DNA from: Austropuccinia psidii | Taxonomy: Eukaryota; Basidiomycota; Pucciniomycetes; Pucciniales; Sphaerophragmiaceae | Reading direction: 5' to 3' | Length of the DNA stretch: 64,000 bases | Assembly (NCBI GenBank): GCA_023105745.1 | Contig: JALGQZ010000016.1 | Location: forward strand, 29,567,154-29,631,153 | Shown: one piece after another, positions 48,561-59,524 of the stretch | How the letters are laid out: each line of letters begins with the position of its first letter | Numbering within the stretch: position 1 is the stretch's first letter | Made by a program: the position numbers and the translations under genes | The notes under the pieces: model-generated | Told to the model about the DNA's origin: nothing | What the model saw: only the letters and a program-made list of their open reading frames with translations | Databases searched by the model: none

Positions 48561-48750
48561 TGTGGGTCATTTGATCATTGAACTTGGCTTATTCACACTG
48601 TACCCAATGTCAAAATAGTAAGTTCTTTGTGGCAATGTGAAATAATGGGCTTTGCTTGTCACAATGGCATGTCTCTGTCACTAAATTTTGAGGCAGTTAT
48701 TTCACTAGCCAAATTGCTAATGAATCTGAGAGATTTGAATTGTCTGTAGA

Positions 48751-49227
48751 CTAAATTTCATGAAATAACGGCTTTATCATTACAAGCAGTCCACATGACA
48801 GAACTTTGTTATCATACAATCCACAGTTACCTTCTATTTCTTCTTCAGATATAATCAAGTGTCCATCATCAAAACCAACAGCTTTATAAATATTCAGATG
48901 CGGCCAATCTGGTAAGAAATTCACATCAATCTTCAAAGTTTTTAAGATCAGAAAGTTATTCTTCAGTATGCTAGATGGCTCAGAGACTTTAAAAATGCTA
49001 TTAATAATACCAAATCGTCGTGAGTTGCCCCTCAGAAAACATATCACACTGTTGCTGACATTTTTGGATTCAGTTGAAAATATATTGTTCCCAATATTAA
49101 TGTTTGAAACTGGAAAATACCAAGGTGAGACAATCCTTGAAGTGGGAGGACTTGTGGGTTGCATGGTAGTGTCTAAGCTGATCCAATCAACTATTTCCCT
49201 TGTTGCATGAAAATTCTGTAAGTACTT
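48751..49227 (-). pseudogene. C-terminal part of the Tnp2-type transposase, cut off by element C
   Basis: The frame enters from the element C boundary (YLQNFHATREIVDWIS) and runs to a stop at 48751 (FHEI). It includes FLRGNSRRFGIINSIF, FLPDWPHLNIYKAV and HLIISEEEIEGNCG, typical of the distal part of Tnp2-family proteins. It is the continuation of 62176-59520; the five bases GTACT at the break are duplicated. Confidence 0.75.
49223..49227 (+). repeat. Target-site duplication GTACT, left of element C
   Basis: Repeated exactly at 59520-59524. Confidence 0.9.
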
Positions 49228-51152
49228 GTGAGCCTTGAGGTATATTTTACATACCCAAATAGGCCACAATTATCTTAAAAAGAAATTTTGAATTATGCAA
49301 AACTCATAAGTCATGCATATATCCAAAATTCATCATTTTCAATTTCAGAAAAGATGAATAACTTTTTATTGAGTAAGTAAATCCATGGATTTAAGACCAG
49401 ATTTGGATTCTACACAAAAATTCACCTAGGGTAGCTCCATAGAGTGAATAAGCTCAATTTAAGTATTTGAGGTGGTAAAATGGAAAATACTTCAATACCA
49501 CATCATTAATACCACATAAAAGATCCGTGAAAATTTTTGTTTTTCTTGATTTTTAGCCAAAATAATGGGAAAGTGAGAAATCCCATGTTACATATTTACT
49601 AAGAATAGTGTTATGCATGTTTTGAGCACTTAATATCATGGTATTCTTACATGGACTTTTGGTACACCCATAGTGGATATCTCACTTTAAGCTTAAATTA
49701 CTATTTTGACGTAAAAATTAAGCAAGGGGGACAAAAGACATCAAAGAGAGCCAGGGTACCCAACTTCTGAGGCCTCAGAAGCGTGGATAGCTCCAGAGCA
49801 TGGATCCATGGCTCATCTTGGCCCAATTGGTAAACTAAAACTCTTTGGGAACTTGGTTACCAAGTTACACCTACTGTAATCATAAGAAAAATAGCAAATA
49901 ACCTGCTATTTTGACGTGCCAAGGAGGTAATAAGCTACTTAGACTCCTGTAACCACGTCAATTCTTGATGACTTTCCATGACTAGACCCTGAAAGAGTAA
50001 TTAAACCCTTTTGGGATCCATATTCATTGATTTACCTCATAGCAACCAGCAAAATACTGCTATTTGCAATTCTACGTAGAAATAAGGTAAAAACTTCAAA
50101 AATTCATTAAAAATACAATTCTTAATGAATCCTTCTGAAACTTTCAGGACCAATGGAAAACTGTATTATCTATGGTACAACCAAAAAGAATTATGGTTTT
50201 ACTAGTAAAATTAAAAGTTTTACTTACAGTCCATTTTTGACCATTCTATGTGAAACACTGAATCTTCAAAAATTCACAGTGATTACAACCTGTGATGAAA
50301 TTGGCAATAACATTGATAACTTTGAGAAATCAATGATTATTTTAGAATAAAAGAAGATTTACAGATGTTACTCCTTTTATTCTTAACCATATTGGGGTTG
50401 GTAGTCACGTAAAAGCATCAATTAAGTAATTATGATAATCTTACGTGACAATAGATGATGCAATCATTAATCCAAAAGGGTTCATTGTTTTCTCACTCAC
50501 TGGTTTTTCAGTTTGCTCCATGGCACGCCTCTGTGAGCTGTTGTTGACTTAAAAGAAGCCTATTCTTGCTGTTTTTTCCGTATCATCATCTTATAAAATC
50601 ATTTATATCAATATTACCAACAAGTAAGTATTAGTTAAAACTTTTCTTAAGTGTTTTATTCTTTCAGAATCAATCAGAAAGACGTGAAATCATAGAAATC
50701 AACTATATATTGTTGTAATACCTTTATGAATTCATTTTGATCCCTTAAAATCCACAATTCTATGTCAAATTTCTCTACTTATATCTATCAATAAGTTCTT
50801 TGGAGTATTAGTGAGTCATTTATCTTTAAATTCTTAAAGTTTTTCTCTAGTAATAGTTTTCTTCAATAATTATCTTTATAATTATTCTTGTAAAAGATAA
50901 TTATATATATTAAAATAATTTTATTATTTTAATAAAAGAAGTTTTTATTATTAAATTCTTCTTGTAATTGATTCTAGTAGACAATTACTGCTCACTGTTA
51001 TAATCACTAGTAGTGTATAACATGTGAAAGAAATAATTTTATAATTATTTAATTGTGGTTATAATAATTTTTATTATTATATTTCATAAGAACAGACATA
51101 GTACTGTTGATTAATAGTAATATTATCATCAGTTTCATAGTCACATCTTACA
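49228..51152 (+). repeat. 5' LTR of element C (1925 bp)
   Basis: TGTGAGCCTTGAGG...CATCTTACA. It carries the element promoter and start of transcription. About eight of its few CpGs lie in ACGT cores (for example 49709, 49914, 49955, 50074, 50407, 50443 and 50682). Confidence 0.95.
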
Positions 51153-51154
51153 TT

Positions 51155-51170
51155 TGGGGGCCTGGCCGTG
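51155..51170 (+). promoter_or_regulatory. Primer binding site of element C
   Basis: TGGGGGCCTGGCCGTG begins two bases after the LTR end. The match in element B differs at two positions. The tRNA was not identified. Confidence 0.6.
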
Positions 51171-51538
51171 TTTTTTGAACCTTGTACCCTTAATTAATAT
51201 ATTTTTAAGCTCTAAAATATATTAATTTAATTAATTTTTTTCTTTCAATTTGGAGTTAAAATATTTTTATTTTTGAAATTGTTTTAAAATCTTTTTCATT
51301 GAGGAATTTGGTTTAATTTTATATTGTTTTTACACGTGGCTTTTTCACATCCAAAAACTTATAAAATTATTCTTTGAGTTACTCTGAATTAATTTTCATT
51401 CAAAATCTTAAATTTTAATTTTTTTCTTTAAAAAGAATAATTTTTTTAATATTAAAAAATATAAAACTTATAAAAAATCTTTAAAAAATATTTTAAAAAG
51501 TATAAAAAATAATTTTTTCTCTTTTATAATTTCTTTTA

Positions 51539-52527
51539 GTGTCTTTAATCAAATACTGTGCAGCTGGCAACAGACTCAGTAAAAGATATATCACTAGTCC
51601 AGAATCTTCAGAAGCAGAATCTGAAGACAGTATTGAGGTGCAGATTGCTAAAAGAGGCACCTTATTCAACTCAGAAAAAGCTAAATTACCACCAAAAGGT
51701 GTGTATTTTATCTTATATTTTCACCTTTTATCTTTAAATTGACGTGAAAATGGTGCATACCAGAAATGGAAGCAACTATTCAGTCCAACCAGATGGATGT
51801 AGACAAGGAAGAGGCAAGACCAAATCCAGAAGTACCAAATCTTCCACAAGAAAGACACATCTGGAGGATGCCAGAGTTGCCCCCCATTCCCCAAGGTCTG
51901 TACCAACAGATTTTGACGTAAATTCTGAGCCTGAACTAATTTATGATAATATTTCCAGGGCTGAACCATTTTCAAGTGGCAGCAATAGAAATATATCAGA
52001 GCCAGTACAAAAATTGGTTCAGAGCAGCCAAAGAAGAGGAGTGGAAAATCTGCCCAAGCCTTTGGCAGGGGGCCATGAACTCCTACTTACACATCAAGAG
52101 CTTTCTGGGTCAGGAGAAGACCATAGAACTCTTAGGAGGTTGGAGCCCCCTGTCTTGCAAAGACAAGGTCAAAAAGATAAAGAATTGGTTGAAGAACCAG
52201 AGTCTTTTATCCATAGACCAGAAGAAAGAGTTGGAAATGACTCAAACTTTGGAGACAGAGGCACCAGTGGCATCTACCAGCTCCAAACCAGCTCCAGAAG
52301 CATCCAAGGACAAGCCCAAAGGACCTCAAAAGAAACAGAGAGGTCCCAAGAACCATCAAGGCAAGGGCAAAGGCAAAGCCAATTGGCACAGACCTTACCC
52401 ACAAGGGTACAGGATCCCCAAATTGGAGCCTTCAGCCGTGGACAGTGTCTTCAATATGGCCAGAACTCTTATGGAATTTACAGCCAAGGAGCAGGAAAGG
52501 ATGAACAGGACTTTTCCACGCAAATAA
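51539..52527 (+). CDS. ORF1 of element C: basic protein in a second frame over Gag, two introns inferred (about 286 aa)
   Basis: Leader exon 51539-51698 ([17 protein letters not shown]...), a 65 bp intron 51699-51763 (GTGTGT...CATACCAG), exon 51764-51895 ([17 protein letters not shown]...MPELPPIPQ), a 63 bp intron 51896-51958 (GTCTGT...TTTCCAG) and exon 51959-52527 ([20 protein letters not shown]...). The phases fit. Unspliced, the frame would end at TAA 51919-51921. The last exon has a Trp-rich fold ([17 protein letters not shown]), a very basic Lys/Gly/Gln stretch ([19 protein letters not shown]) and [17 protein letters not shown]. The same frame, with introns at the same places, is recognisable in element B, which argues for real coding. 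The function is unknown; the basic stretch suggests RNA or nucleic-acid binding. Confidence 0.6.
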
Positions 52528-55500
52528 ATGATGTACATAGAAGTATTAGTGTAGAAATTGGCAAACTTGAGTCAAAGTTAAAGCAAATTACATTAGACAT
52601 CAATGATTTAAAGAAAAGTGACAAGCAACATTCTGAATGGCATAAATTGACAACTGTCACCCTTGAGTCAATTAGTAATGCTTGTGACAGAATTGAGAAC
52701 CAATGTCAAAATAATGACACAGAGGATCTTTCCATTTTTAAAGTAAATGATAGACTTAAAACTCTTGAAGACCATGTATTACAAATAGTTAAGAACACCA
52801 ATCAATTTGCTATACATTTAGCAAAAAGTGACAGTGAGAGGCAGAAATTGAAGAATGAAATAATTGCAAGTGTGGAGCAAATTCATAAGAATCATGAACC
52901 ACATATGCCAAGACATTCTACACCTTTGACTGAAGAAAAACTTTCTGTCAAAGAAAGTTTGACTCCATTCTTAGGAGAAAATGTTATTTCTGCAAAGGAT
53001 ATTCCTAAATTAGAAGAATGGCCAACATTCTCTGGTGAAGGAGAATACAACCATATTGAATTCATCAGGACTATTGATATGTTGCAAGAAGACTTTAATA
53101 TACCTGATGAAATCATAGTAGGAAAATTACATTGTTTGTTTACCAAGACTTCAAAGAAATGGTATTACAAGATAAGAATAGATCATGGGAGACATGACTG
53201 GTCTTGGTGGAAATCTGAAGTGATTACAAAATGGGCCAATAATTCTTGGAGGTTTAAAATGAAGAATGCTTTTGAAAGTGCCATTTTTAACTCAGAAAAA
53301 GACAAACCACTTACTTGGTTCTTCAAACAGAAAGACAGATTATCTGCTTTACACCCAGATATGTCTGACACTATGATTAATATGAAAATATTAAGAAAGT
53401 GCGGAGGAGAACTAGAACATGCTATCAAAAGCAGATGTGTGGAACCCTGTTCAACAGAGGACTACATTAATGCTATGGAAGATATCATTACCAGAACAAG
53501 AATTGGTAAACCTTGGGTTAGAAACCCAATAGAGTCCAAAATAGTCCCAAAAATTCCTAGAGAGGAAAGAAGACCAGAGAGACCTGTCTTGAAGTGTCAT
53601 AAATGTGGAAGTACTTCAAATTTAGCCAACACTTGCCCTAAGAAGACAAAGATCAATGAAGTTCAAATCATTGAAGAAATTCAGTGTACTGAAGAGAAAG
53701 AAGAGTCTGATCAAGATTATGCAGTCTCTGAAGATACACCAGTAGAGGACTATCCCATTGAAAACATTTCAGCTTTCTTTGAGGTCACAGAAGTCCATAC
53801 CCACTTGCCACAGTACAGTGAGGATTTCTGCAACCTGATCAATATCCAAGATGCCAGAATGTGTAAGACAAAACCTTCTAGAGGAAAGGGTTATACTGCT
53901 GGAGCATCCTGTATCACATCAGTTCTGATGAGTGATATTGAAGCCAAAGTAAATTTGGATACAGGGGCATTTTGCACTTGTGTTGGCAAAGATTATCTCC
54001 AAATTATACTTCCTGAATGGAAAAACCATCTATTACCAATAGAAGGTGTACAATTCAGTAGTGCCAGTAACAATATGTACCCCTTGGGCATATTGGACAC
54101 TAATATTGTATTCCCACATCCAGCAGGAAGTGTGAGAATGAAAACTGAGATTGTAGTAATGGATAATTGTACATCTCAGCACATCATTCTTGGAAATGAT
54201 TACTTGAATATTTATGGTATTGATATAAATAACCATAAAGACAGATATTTCACAATTGGAGATAACAAAAGGCAAAAATTTGCTTTCTCCAATATGCCAA
54301 AACAGATATCTGTAGTATCTTCTGTCAAAGATACTTACAAAGATGAATTTGTGTCTAGACAACTTGTTGAAGCACAAATTAATCCATCATTGTCACCAAA
54401 GATGAGGAATGAACTTATTGATGTATTATATACATACAATAATGCATTTGCATCTGATAATGAACCATTAGGCGCTATAAGGGGACATGAAATTGATATT
54501 ACTCTTAATATTGATAGACCATATCCTCCAGTACTTAGAAGACCAGCTTATCCAGCCAGTCCCAGAGCTAGAGAAGCCTTGGAAAAACATATCCAAGAAT
54601 TGATCCAACTTGGTGTGCTAAGGAAAGTAGGCCATAATGAGGAAGTTGAAGTGACAACACCTGTTATTATTGCATGGCATAATGATAAATCAAGAATGGT
54701 TGGAGACTTTAGAGCTTTGAATACCTACACAGTTCCAGATAGGTATCCAATCCCTAGAATCCAAGAAACCTTGACTCAATTGTCTAAAGCCAAGTATATA
54801 ACATCAATGGATTCATTAAAAGGCTTCCATCAAAATGTTTTGACGCCTAAAGCTAGGAAATTACTTAGAATTATCACTCACTGTGGTATTTTTGAGTATC
54901 TTAGAATGCCATTTGGCATTAAAAATGCTCCATCTCATTATCAAAGAATGATGAATACCATCTTCCCCACAGAATTGTCTGAAGGATGGCTTATCATTTA
55001 TATTGATGATATTATTATATGTTCTGACTCATGGTCTTTGCACCTTGAAAGACTTGCAAGAGTACTTCATAAAGTTGCAGAAGTGAACATGAAAATTTCA
55101 CTTAAGAAATGCAATTTTGGTTTTGAAGAACTCAAAGCATTAGGACATGTTGTTTCTGGTTTGAGCTTGGGTATTGACAAGAATAAAGTAGCAGCAGTGT
55201 TACTTAAGCCAATACCCCAGAATAAAAAAGAAATGATGTCTTTTCTTGGATTTGCTAGTTACTATAGGCAACACTTGAAAGATTTTGCAATTCTAGCCAA
55301 GTCACTTTATAGAATCTGTGATCAACAGACTGTATTTGAAATGACACAGGAAAGAATTAAAGCTTATGAGAAGATAAAGAAAGCCCTTACAGAAGCACCT
55401 TTACTCCTCATGCCTGACTGGAATATTCCTTTTAAATTGTACATTGATGCATGTGGAGATGGATTAGGGGCAGCCCTACATCAAGTCCAAATTATTGATG

Positions 55501-57452
55501 ACAAACCTACAGAAGGACCAGTTTGTTATATCTCAAGACAAATCAAACCAACAGAAGCCAGATATGGTGCAAGCCAAATGGAGTGCTTATGTTTGGTATG
55601 GGCACTCGAGAAATTACACTATTACCTTGATGGCAGTGTTTTTGAAGTGATAACTGACTGTAATTCCGTGAAATCACTTCTTAACATGAAAACTCCCAAC
55701 AGACATATGTTGAGATGGCAAATAGCCATTCAAGAATATAGAGGAAACATGACTATAGTTCATAAAGCAGGAAACATTCACAAAAATGCTGATGGACTTA
55801 GTAGATGGGCTTTAGCCAACACCCCTGATAACCCAGCTTATGTACCTTTGGAAGCTGAACCACAGATTCCAATTGAAGGAATTAACATAACTGATATTGG
55901 GACTGAATTCTTTGAAGAGGTCAGAGAGTCTTATAAACAAGACAAGAATTGCCATATCTTGACTTCTTTATTGGATAAAGACTGCAAAGACACATCTTTG
56001 GTTAATACACTAGATGAAGTTTGGAAAAATTCCTATTCTGAAGGAAGATTTCACTTGTTTGATGGAATTATTTACCATAGAACAAAACATTCTTGTGTAA
56101 TGACACTATGTAGTAGGTTGCTCATCAATACCATTCTTCATGAATGCCATGATAGCATTTACTCTGGACACCTATCAGAAGACAGAACACTTGAAAAGGT
56201 GAAGAACTGTGCATGGTGGCCATCTTGGAGAAAAGAAACCATTGAATATTGCCATACCTGTGATAGATGCCAAAAGGCAAACAGGAGTACAGGCAAGAAA
56301 TTTGGATTGATGATCCATATTCAAGAACCAAAATCCCCTTGGGAGGTTGTTCATATGGATTGGGTCACAGCACTTCCTCCAAGTGGTGACAAAAGTTATA
56401 ATGCTTGTTTAGTCATTGTAGACAGATATAGCAAAACTCCCATATTCTTACCATGTCATAAAGATGACACTGCTATGGATACAGCTCTTCTTTTATGGAG
56501 TAGAGTTATTTCTCATACAGGGTTATTTAAGAATATCATAAGTGACAGAGACCCCAAGTTCAAATCTGCACTCTGGACCAATCTTCATAGATTGTTTGGG
56601 ACTAAGTTATCATTCTCTACAGCCTATCACCCTCAAACAGATGGGCTAGCAGAGAGGATGATTCAAACTTTAGAAGACATGATCAGGAGATTTTGTGCTT
56701 ATGGATTAGAATTTAAAGACTCAGATGGCTTTACCCATGACTGGTGCACTCTGATACCTGCATTAGAATTGGCATACAAGACATCAGTCCATTCTTCCAC
56801 AGGACAAACTCCTGCTATGTTAGAAAAAGGATGGAATCCAAGACTCCCAGCAGACACACTGAGGAAAGACTTGATTGACATTCATCCTACAGCTTCCAGC
56901 TTCAAATTAATGCTTGATAAAGTAAAATACCATGCAAAACAAAGTATGGATGATGCTTTTGATTATGCAAAACAGAAGTGGGACAAGAGTCATAAAGTAC
57001 CAGACTTCAAAGTAGGGGACTTAGTTCTAGTTTCAACCTTGAATTTTAATAATATCAAAGGCCCAAAGAAACTTAAAGATTCTTATGTAGGACCTTTTGT
57101 TATTGTTGCCTTACATGGAACCAATGCAGTTCAAGTGGAATTGAGTGGTGAATTGGAAAATAAACACCCCACATTTCCAGTCAGCTTGATAAAACCTTAT
57201 CAACCAGCTGACAAAGAATTGTTTCCTTTAAGGAACCCAACTCCTTTAACTGTGCCCCCTGTGGAACAGAATGAAGACAGAAAGATAAAGAAAGTCATTA
57301 AAGAAAGGAGACTTAGGGGTAAAAATCAAAGAGAATATCTTGTCAGATATAGAAATCCAGTACATGAAGATGAATGGATGGCAGAATCAGAAATACCTGA
57401 CTCAGATAAACTCTTAAGAAGATTTAGACATGAAAGAAGGCCACAAGCCTGA
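51744..57452 (+). CDS. Gag-Pol polyprotein of element C (1902 aa, uninterrupted)
   Basis: Makes the particle and all enzymes for copying and inserting the element. Order: basic/Gln-rich N-terminus overlapping ORF1 (1-260), coiled region (about 265-400), Gag core (about 420-570, [19 protein letters not shown]), knuckle C618-X2-C621-X4-N626-X4-C631, protease with D739-T-G, RT with D1023 and Y-I-D1088-D1089, RNase H with D1235, integrase zinc region (HECHD...H...CHTCDRC), integrase D1539, D1601, E1637 (exactly 35 residues between the last two), and a chromodomain-like tail (about 1848-1902, [16 protein letters not shown]). The start at 51744 (second Met 51750) lies inside ORF1 intron 1. The knuckle His is Asn here, whereas element B retains His. 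Otherwise it looks able to function. Confidence 0.95.
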   Translation: MKMVHTRNGSNYSVQPDGCRQGRGKTKSRSTKSSTRKTHLEDARVAPHSPRSVPTDFDVNSEPELIYDNISRAEPFSSGSNRNISEPVQKLVQSSQRRGVENLPKPLAGGHELLLTHQELSGSGEDHRTLRRLEPPVLQRQGQKDKELVEEPESFIHRPEERVGNDSNFGDRGTSGIYQLQTSSRSIQGQAQRTSKETERSQEPSRQGQRQSQLAQTLPTRVQDPQIGAFSRGQCLQYGQNSYGIYSQGAGKDEQDFSTQINDVHRSISVEIGKLESKLKQITLDINDLKKSDKQHSEWHKLTTVTLESISNACDRIENQCQNNDTEDLSIFKVNDRLKTLEDHVLQIVKNTNQFAIHLAKSDSERQKLKNEIIASVEQIHKNHEPHMPRHSTPLTEEKLSVKESLTPFLGENVISAKDIPKLEEWPTFSGEGEYNHIEFIRTIDMLQEDFNIPDEIIVGKLHCLFTKTSKKWYYKIRIDHGRHDWSWWKSEVITKWANNSWRFKMKNAFESAIFNSEKDKPLTWFFKQKDRLSALHPDMSDTMINMKILRKCGGELEHAIKSRCVEPCSTEDYINAMEDIITRTRIGKPWVRNPIESKIVPKIPREERRPERPVLKCHKCGSTSNLANTCPKKTKINEVQIIEEIQCTEEKEESDQDYAVSEDTPVEDYPIENISAFFEVTEVHTHLPQYSEDFCNLINIQDARMCKTKPSRGKGYTAGASCITSVLMSDIEAKVNLDTGAFCTCVGKDYLQIILPEWKNHLLPIEGVQFSSASNNMYPLGILDTNIVFPHPAGSVRMKTEIVVMDNCTSQHIILGNDYLNIYGIDINNHKDRYFTIGDNKRQKFAFSNMPKQISVVSSVKDTYKDEFVSRQLVEAQINPSLSPKMRNELIDVLYTYNNAFASDNEPLGAIRGHEIDITLNIDRPYPPVLRRPAYPASPRAREALEKHIQELIQLGVLRKVGHNEEVEVTTPVIIAWHNDKSRMVGDFRALNTYTVPDRYPIPRIQETLTQLSKAKYITSMDSLKGFHQNVLTPKARKLLRIITHCGIFEYLRMPFGIKNAPSHYQRMMNTIFPTELSEGWLIIYIDDIIICSDSWSLHLERLARVLHKVAEVNMKISLKKCNFGFEELKALGHVVSGLSLGIDKNKVAAVLLKPIPQNKKEMMSFLGFASYYRQHLKDFAILAKSLYRICDQQTVFEMTQERIKAYEKIKKALTEAPLLLMPDWNIPFKLYIDACGDGLGAALHQVQIIDDKPTEGPVCYISRQIKPTEARYGASQMECLCLVWALEKLHYYLDGSVFEVITDCNSVKSLLNMKTPNRHMLRWQIAIQEYRGNMTIVHKAGNIHKNADGLSRWALANTPDNPAYVPLEAEPQIPIEGINITDIGTEFFEEVRESYKQDKNCHILTSLLDKDCKDTSLVNTLDEVWKNSYSEGRFHLFDGIIYHRTKHSCVMTLCSRLLINTILHECHDSIYSGHLSEDRTLEKVKNCAWWPSWRKETIEYCHTCDRCQKANRSTGKKFGLMIHIQEPKSPWEVVHMDWVTALPPSGDKSYNACLVIVDRYSKTPIFLPCHKDDTAMDTALLLWSRVISHTGLFKNIISDRDPKFKSALWTNLHRLFGTKLSFSTAYHPQTDGLAERMIQTLEDMIRRFCAYGLEFKDSDGFTHDWCTLIPALELAYKTSVHSSTGQTPAMLEKGWNPRLPADTLRKDLIDIHPTASSFKLMLDKVKYHAKQSMDDAFDYAKQKWDKSHKVPDFKVGDLVLVSTLNFNNIKGPKKLKDSYVGPFVIVALHGTNAVQVELSGELENKHPTFPVSLIKPYQPADKELFPLRNPTPLTVPPVEQNEDRKIKKVIKERRLRGKNQREYLVRYRNPVHEDEWMAESEIPDSDKLLRRFRHERRPQA

Positions 57453-57581
57453 ATATGTCTATAAATGTGCTTTAAATTACTTGATCTGAGTAATGTGAAG
57501 AGGTTGGACAGTGGACATTAACCCCCTTTTGGGGCCTTATTCTTTTATCACTAATAAAATTGTAGTACAATTTTATTTTTT

Positions 57582-57593
57582 GGTGGGAGGGAA
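57582..57593 (+). promoter_or_regulatory. Polypurine tract of element C
   Basis: GGTGGGAGGGAA directly before the 3' LTR. The preceding 57453-57581 is untranslated. Confidence 0.75.
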
Positions 57594-59519
57594 TGTGAGC
57601 CTTGAGGTATATTTTACATACCCAAATAGGCCACAATTATCTTAAAAAGAAATTTTGAATTATGCAAAACTCATAAGTCATGCATATATCCAAAATTCAT
57701 CATTTTCAATTTCAGAAAAGATGAATAACTTTTTATTGAGTAAGTAAATCCATGGATTTAAGACCAGATTTGGATTCTACACAAAAATTCACCTAGGGTA
57801 GCTCCATAGAGTGAATAAGCTCAATTTAAGTATTTGAGGTGGTAAAATGGAAAATACTTCAATACCACATCATTAATACCACATAAAAGATCCGTGAAAA
57901 TTTTTGTTTTTCTTGATTTTTAGCCAAAATAATGGGAAAGTGAGAAATCCCATGTTACATATACACTAAGAATAGTGTTATGCATGTTTTGAGCACTTAA
58001 TATCATGGTATTCTTACATGGACTTTTGGTACACCCATAGTGGATATCTCACTTTAAGCTTAAATTACTATTTTGACGTAAAAATTAAGCAAGGGGGACA
58101 AAAGACATCAAAGAGAGCCAGGGTACCCAACTTCTGAGGCCTCAGAGGCGTGGATAGCTCCAGAGCATGGATCCATGGCTCATCTTGGCCCAATTGGTAA
58201 ACTAAAACTCTTTGGGAACTTGGTTACCAAGTTACACCTACTGTAATCATAAGAAAAATAGCAAATAACCTGCTATTTTGACGTGCCAAGGAGGTAATAA
58301 GCTACTTAGACTCCTGTAACAACGTCAATTCTTGATGACTTTCCATGAATAGACCCTGAAAGAGTAATTAAACCCTTTTGGGATCCATATTCATTGATTT
58401 ACCTCATAGCAACCAGCAAAATACTGCTATTTGCAATTCTATGTAGAAATAAGGTAAAAACTTCAAAAATTCATTAAAAATACAATTCTTAATGAATCCT
58501 TCTGAAACTTTCAGGACCAATGGAAAACTGTATTATCTATGGTACAACCAAAAAGAATTATGGTTTTACTAGTAAAATTAAAAGTTTTACTTACAGTCCA
58601 TTTTTGACCATTCTACGTGAAACACTGAATCTTCAAAAATTCACAGTAATTACAACCTGTGATGAAATTGGCAATAACATTGATAACTTTGAGAAATCAA
58701 TGATTATTTTAGAATAAAAGAAGATTTACAGATGTTACTCCTTTTATTCTTAACCATATTGGGGTTGGTAGTCACGTAAAAGCATCAATTAAGTAATTAT
58801 GATAATCTTACGTGACAATAGATGATGCAATCATTAATCCAAAAGGGTTTATTGTTTTCTCACTCACTGGTTTTTCAGTTTGCTCCATGGCACGCCTCTG
58901 TGAGCTGTTGTTGACTTAAAAGAAGCCTATTCTTGCTGTTTTTTCCGTATCATCATCTTATAAAATCATTTATATCAATATTACCAACAAGTAATTATTA
59001 GTTAAAACTTTTCTTAAGTGTTTTATTCTTTCAGAATCAATCAGAAAGACGTGAAATCATAGAAATCAACTATATATTGTTGTAATACCTTTATAAATTC
59101 ATTTTGATCCCTTAAAATCCACAATTCTACGTCAAATTTCTCTACTTATATCTATCAATAAGTTCTTTGGAGTATTAGTGAGTCATTTATCTTTAAATTC
59201 TTAAAGTCTTTCTCTAGTAATAGTTTTCTTCAAGAATTATCTTTATAATTATTCTTGTAAAAGATAATTATATATATTAAAATAATTTTATTATTTTAAT
59301 AAAAGAAGTTTTTATTATTAAATTCTTCTTGTAATTGATTCTAGTAGACAATTACTGCTCACTGTTATAATCACTAGTAGTGTATAACACGTGAAAGAAA
59401 TAATTTTATAATTATTTAATTGTGGTTATAATAATTTTTATTATTATATTTCATAAGAACAGACATAGTACTGTTGATTAATAGTAATATTATCATCAGT
59501 TTCATAGTCACATCTTACA
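57594..59519 (+). repeat. 3' LTR of element C (1926 bp)
   Basis: Nearly identical to 49228-51152. Several of the differences are CpG to TpG changes at ACGT sites, in both directions. Confidence 0.95.
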
Positions 59520-59524
59520 GTACT
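59520..59524 (+). repeat. Target-site duplication GTACT, right of element C
   Basis: Exact copy of 49223-49227. Confidence 0.9.

Larger units (their letters stand above)
49228..59519 (+). mobile_element. Element C: complete, probably recent Ty3/gypsy retrotransposon (10,292 bp)
   Basis: It has LTRs of 1925 and 1926 bp that differ at only about 15-20 positions by eye. It also has a PBS, a PPT, a 5 bp target duplication (GTACT) and an uninterrupted 1902-codon Gag-Pol frame. It sits inside the minus-strand Tnp2 transposase gene. The C-terminal chromodomain-like tail places it among chromovirus-type Ty3/gypsy elements. All catalytic residues I can check are present. One odd change is in the Gag zinc knuckle. 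Confidence 0.95.

Noticed and set aside
48265..48618. 117-codon frame with a Cys/Val-rich centre
   Set aside because: The Cys/Val part comes from a GTGTGTGCGC-type tract. No domain, and better explained as untranslated or repeat DNA.
50153..50350. 65-codon frame inside the 5' LTR of element C, repeated at 58520-58717
   Set aside because: Presence in both LTRs follows from LTR identity after retrotransposition. No domain, and it lies in the regulatory repeat.
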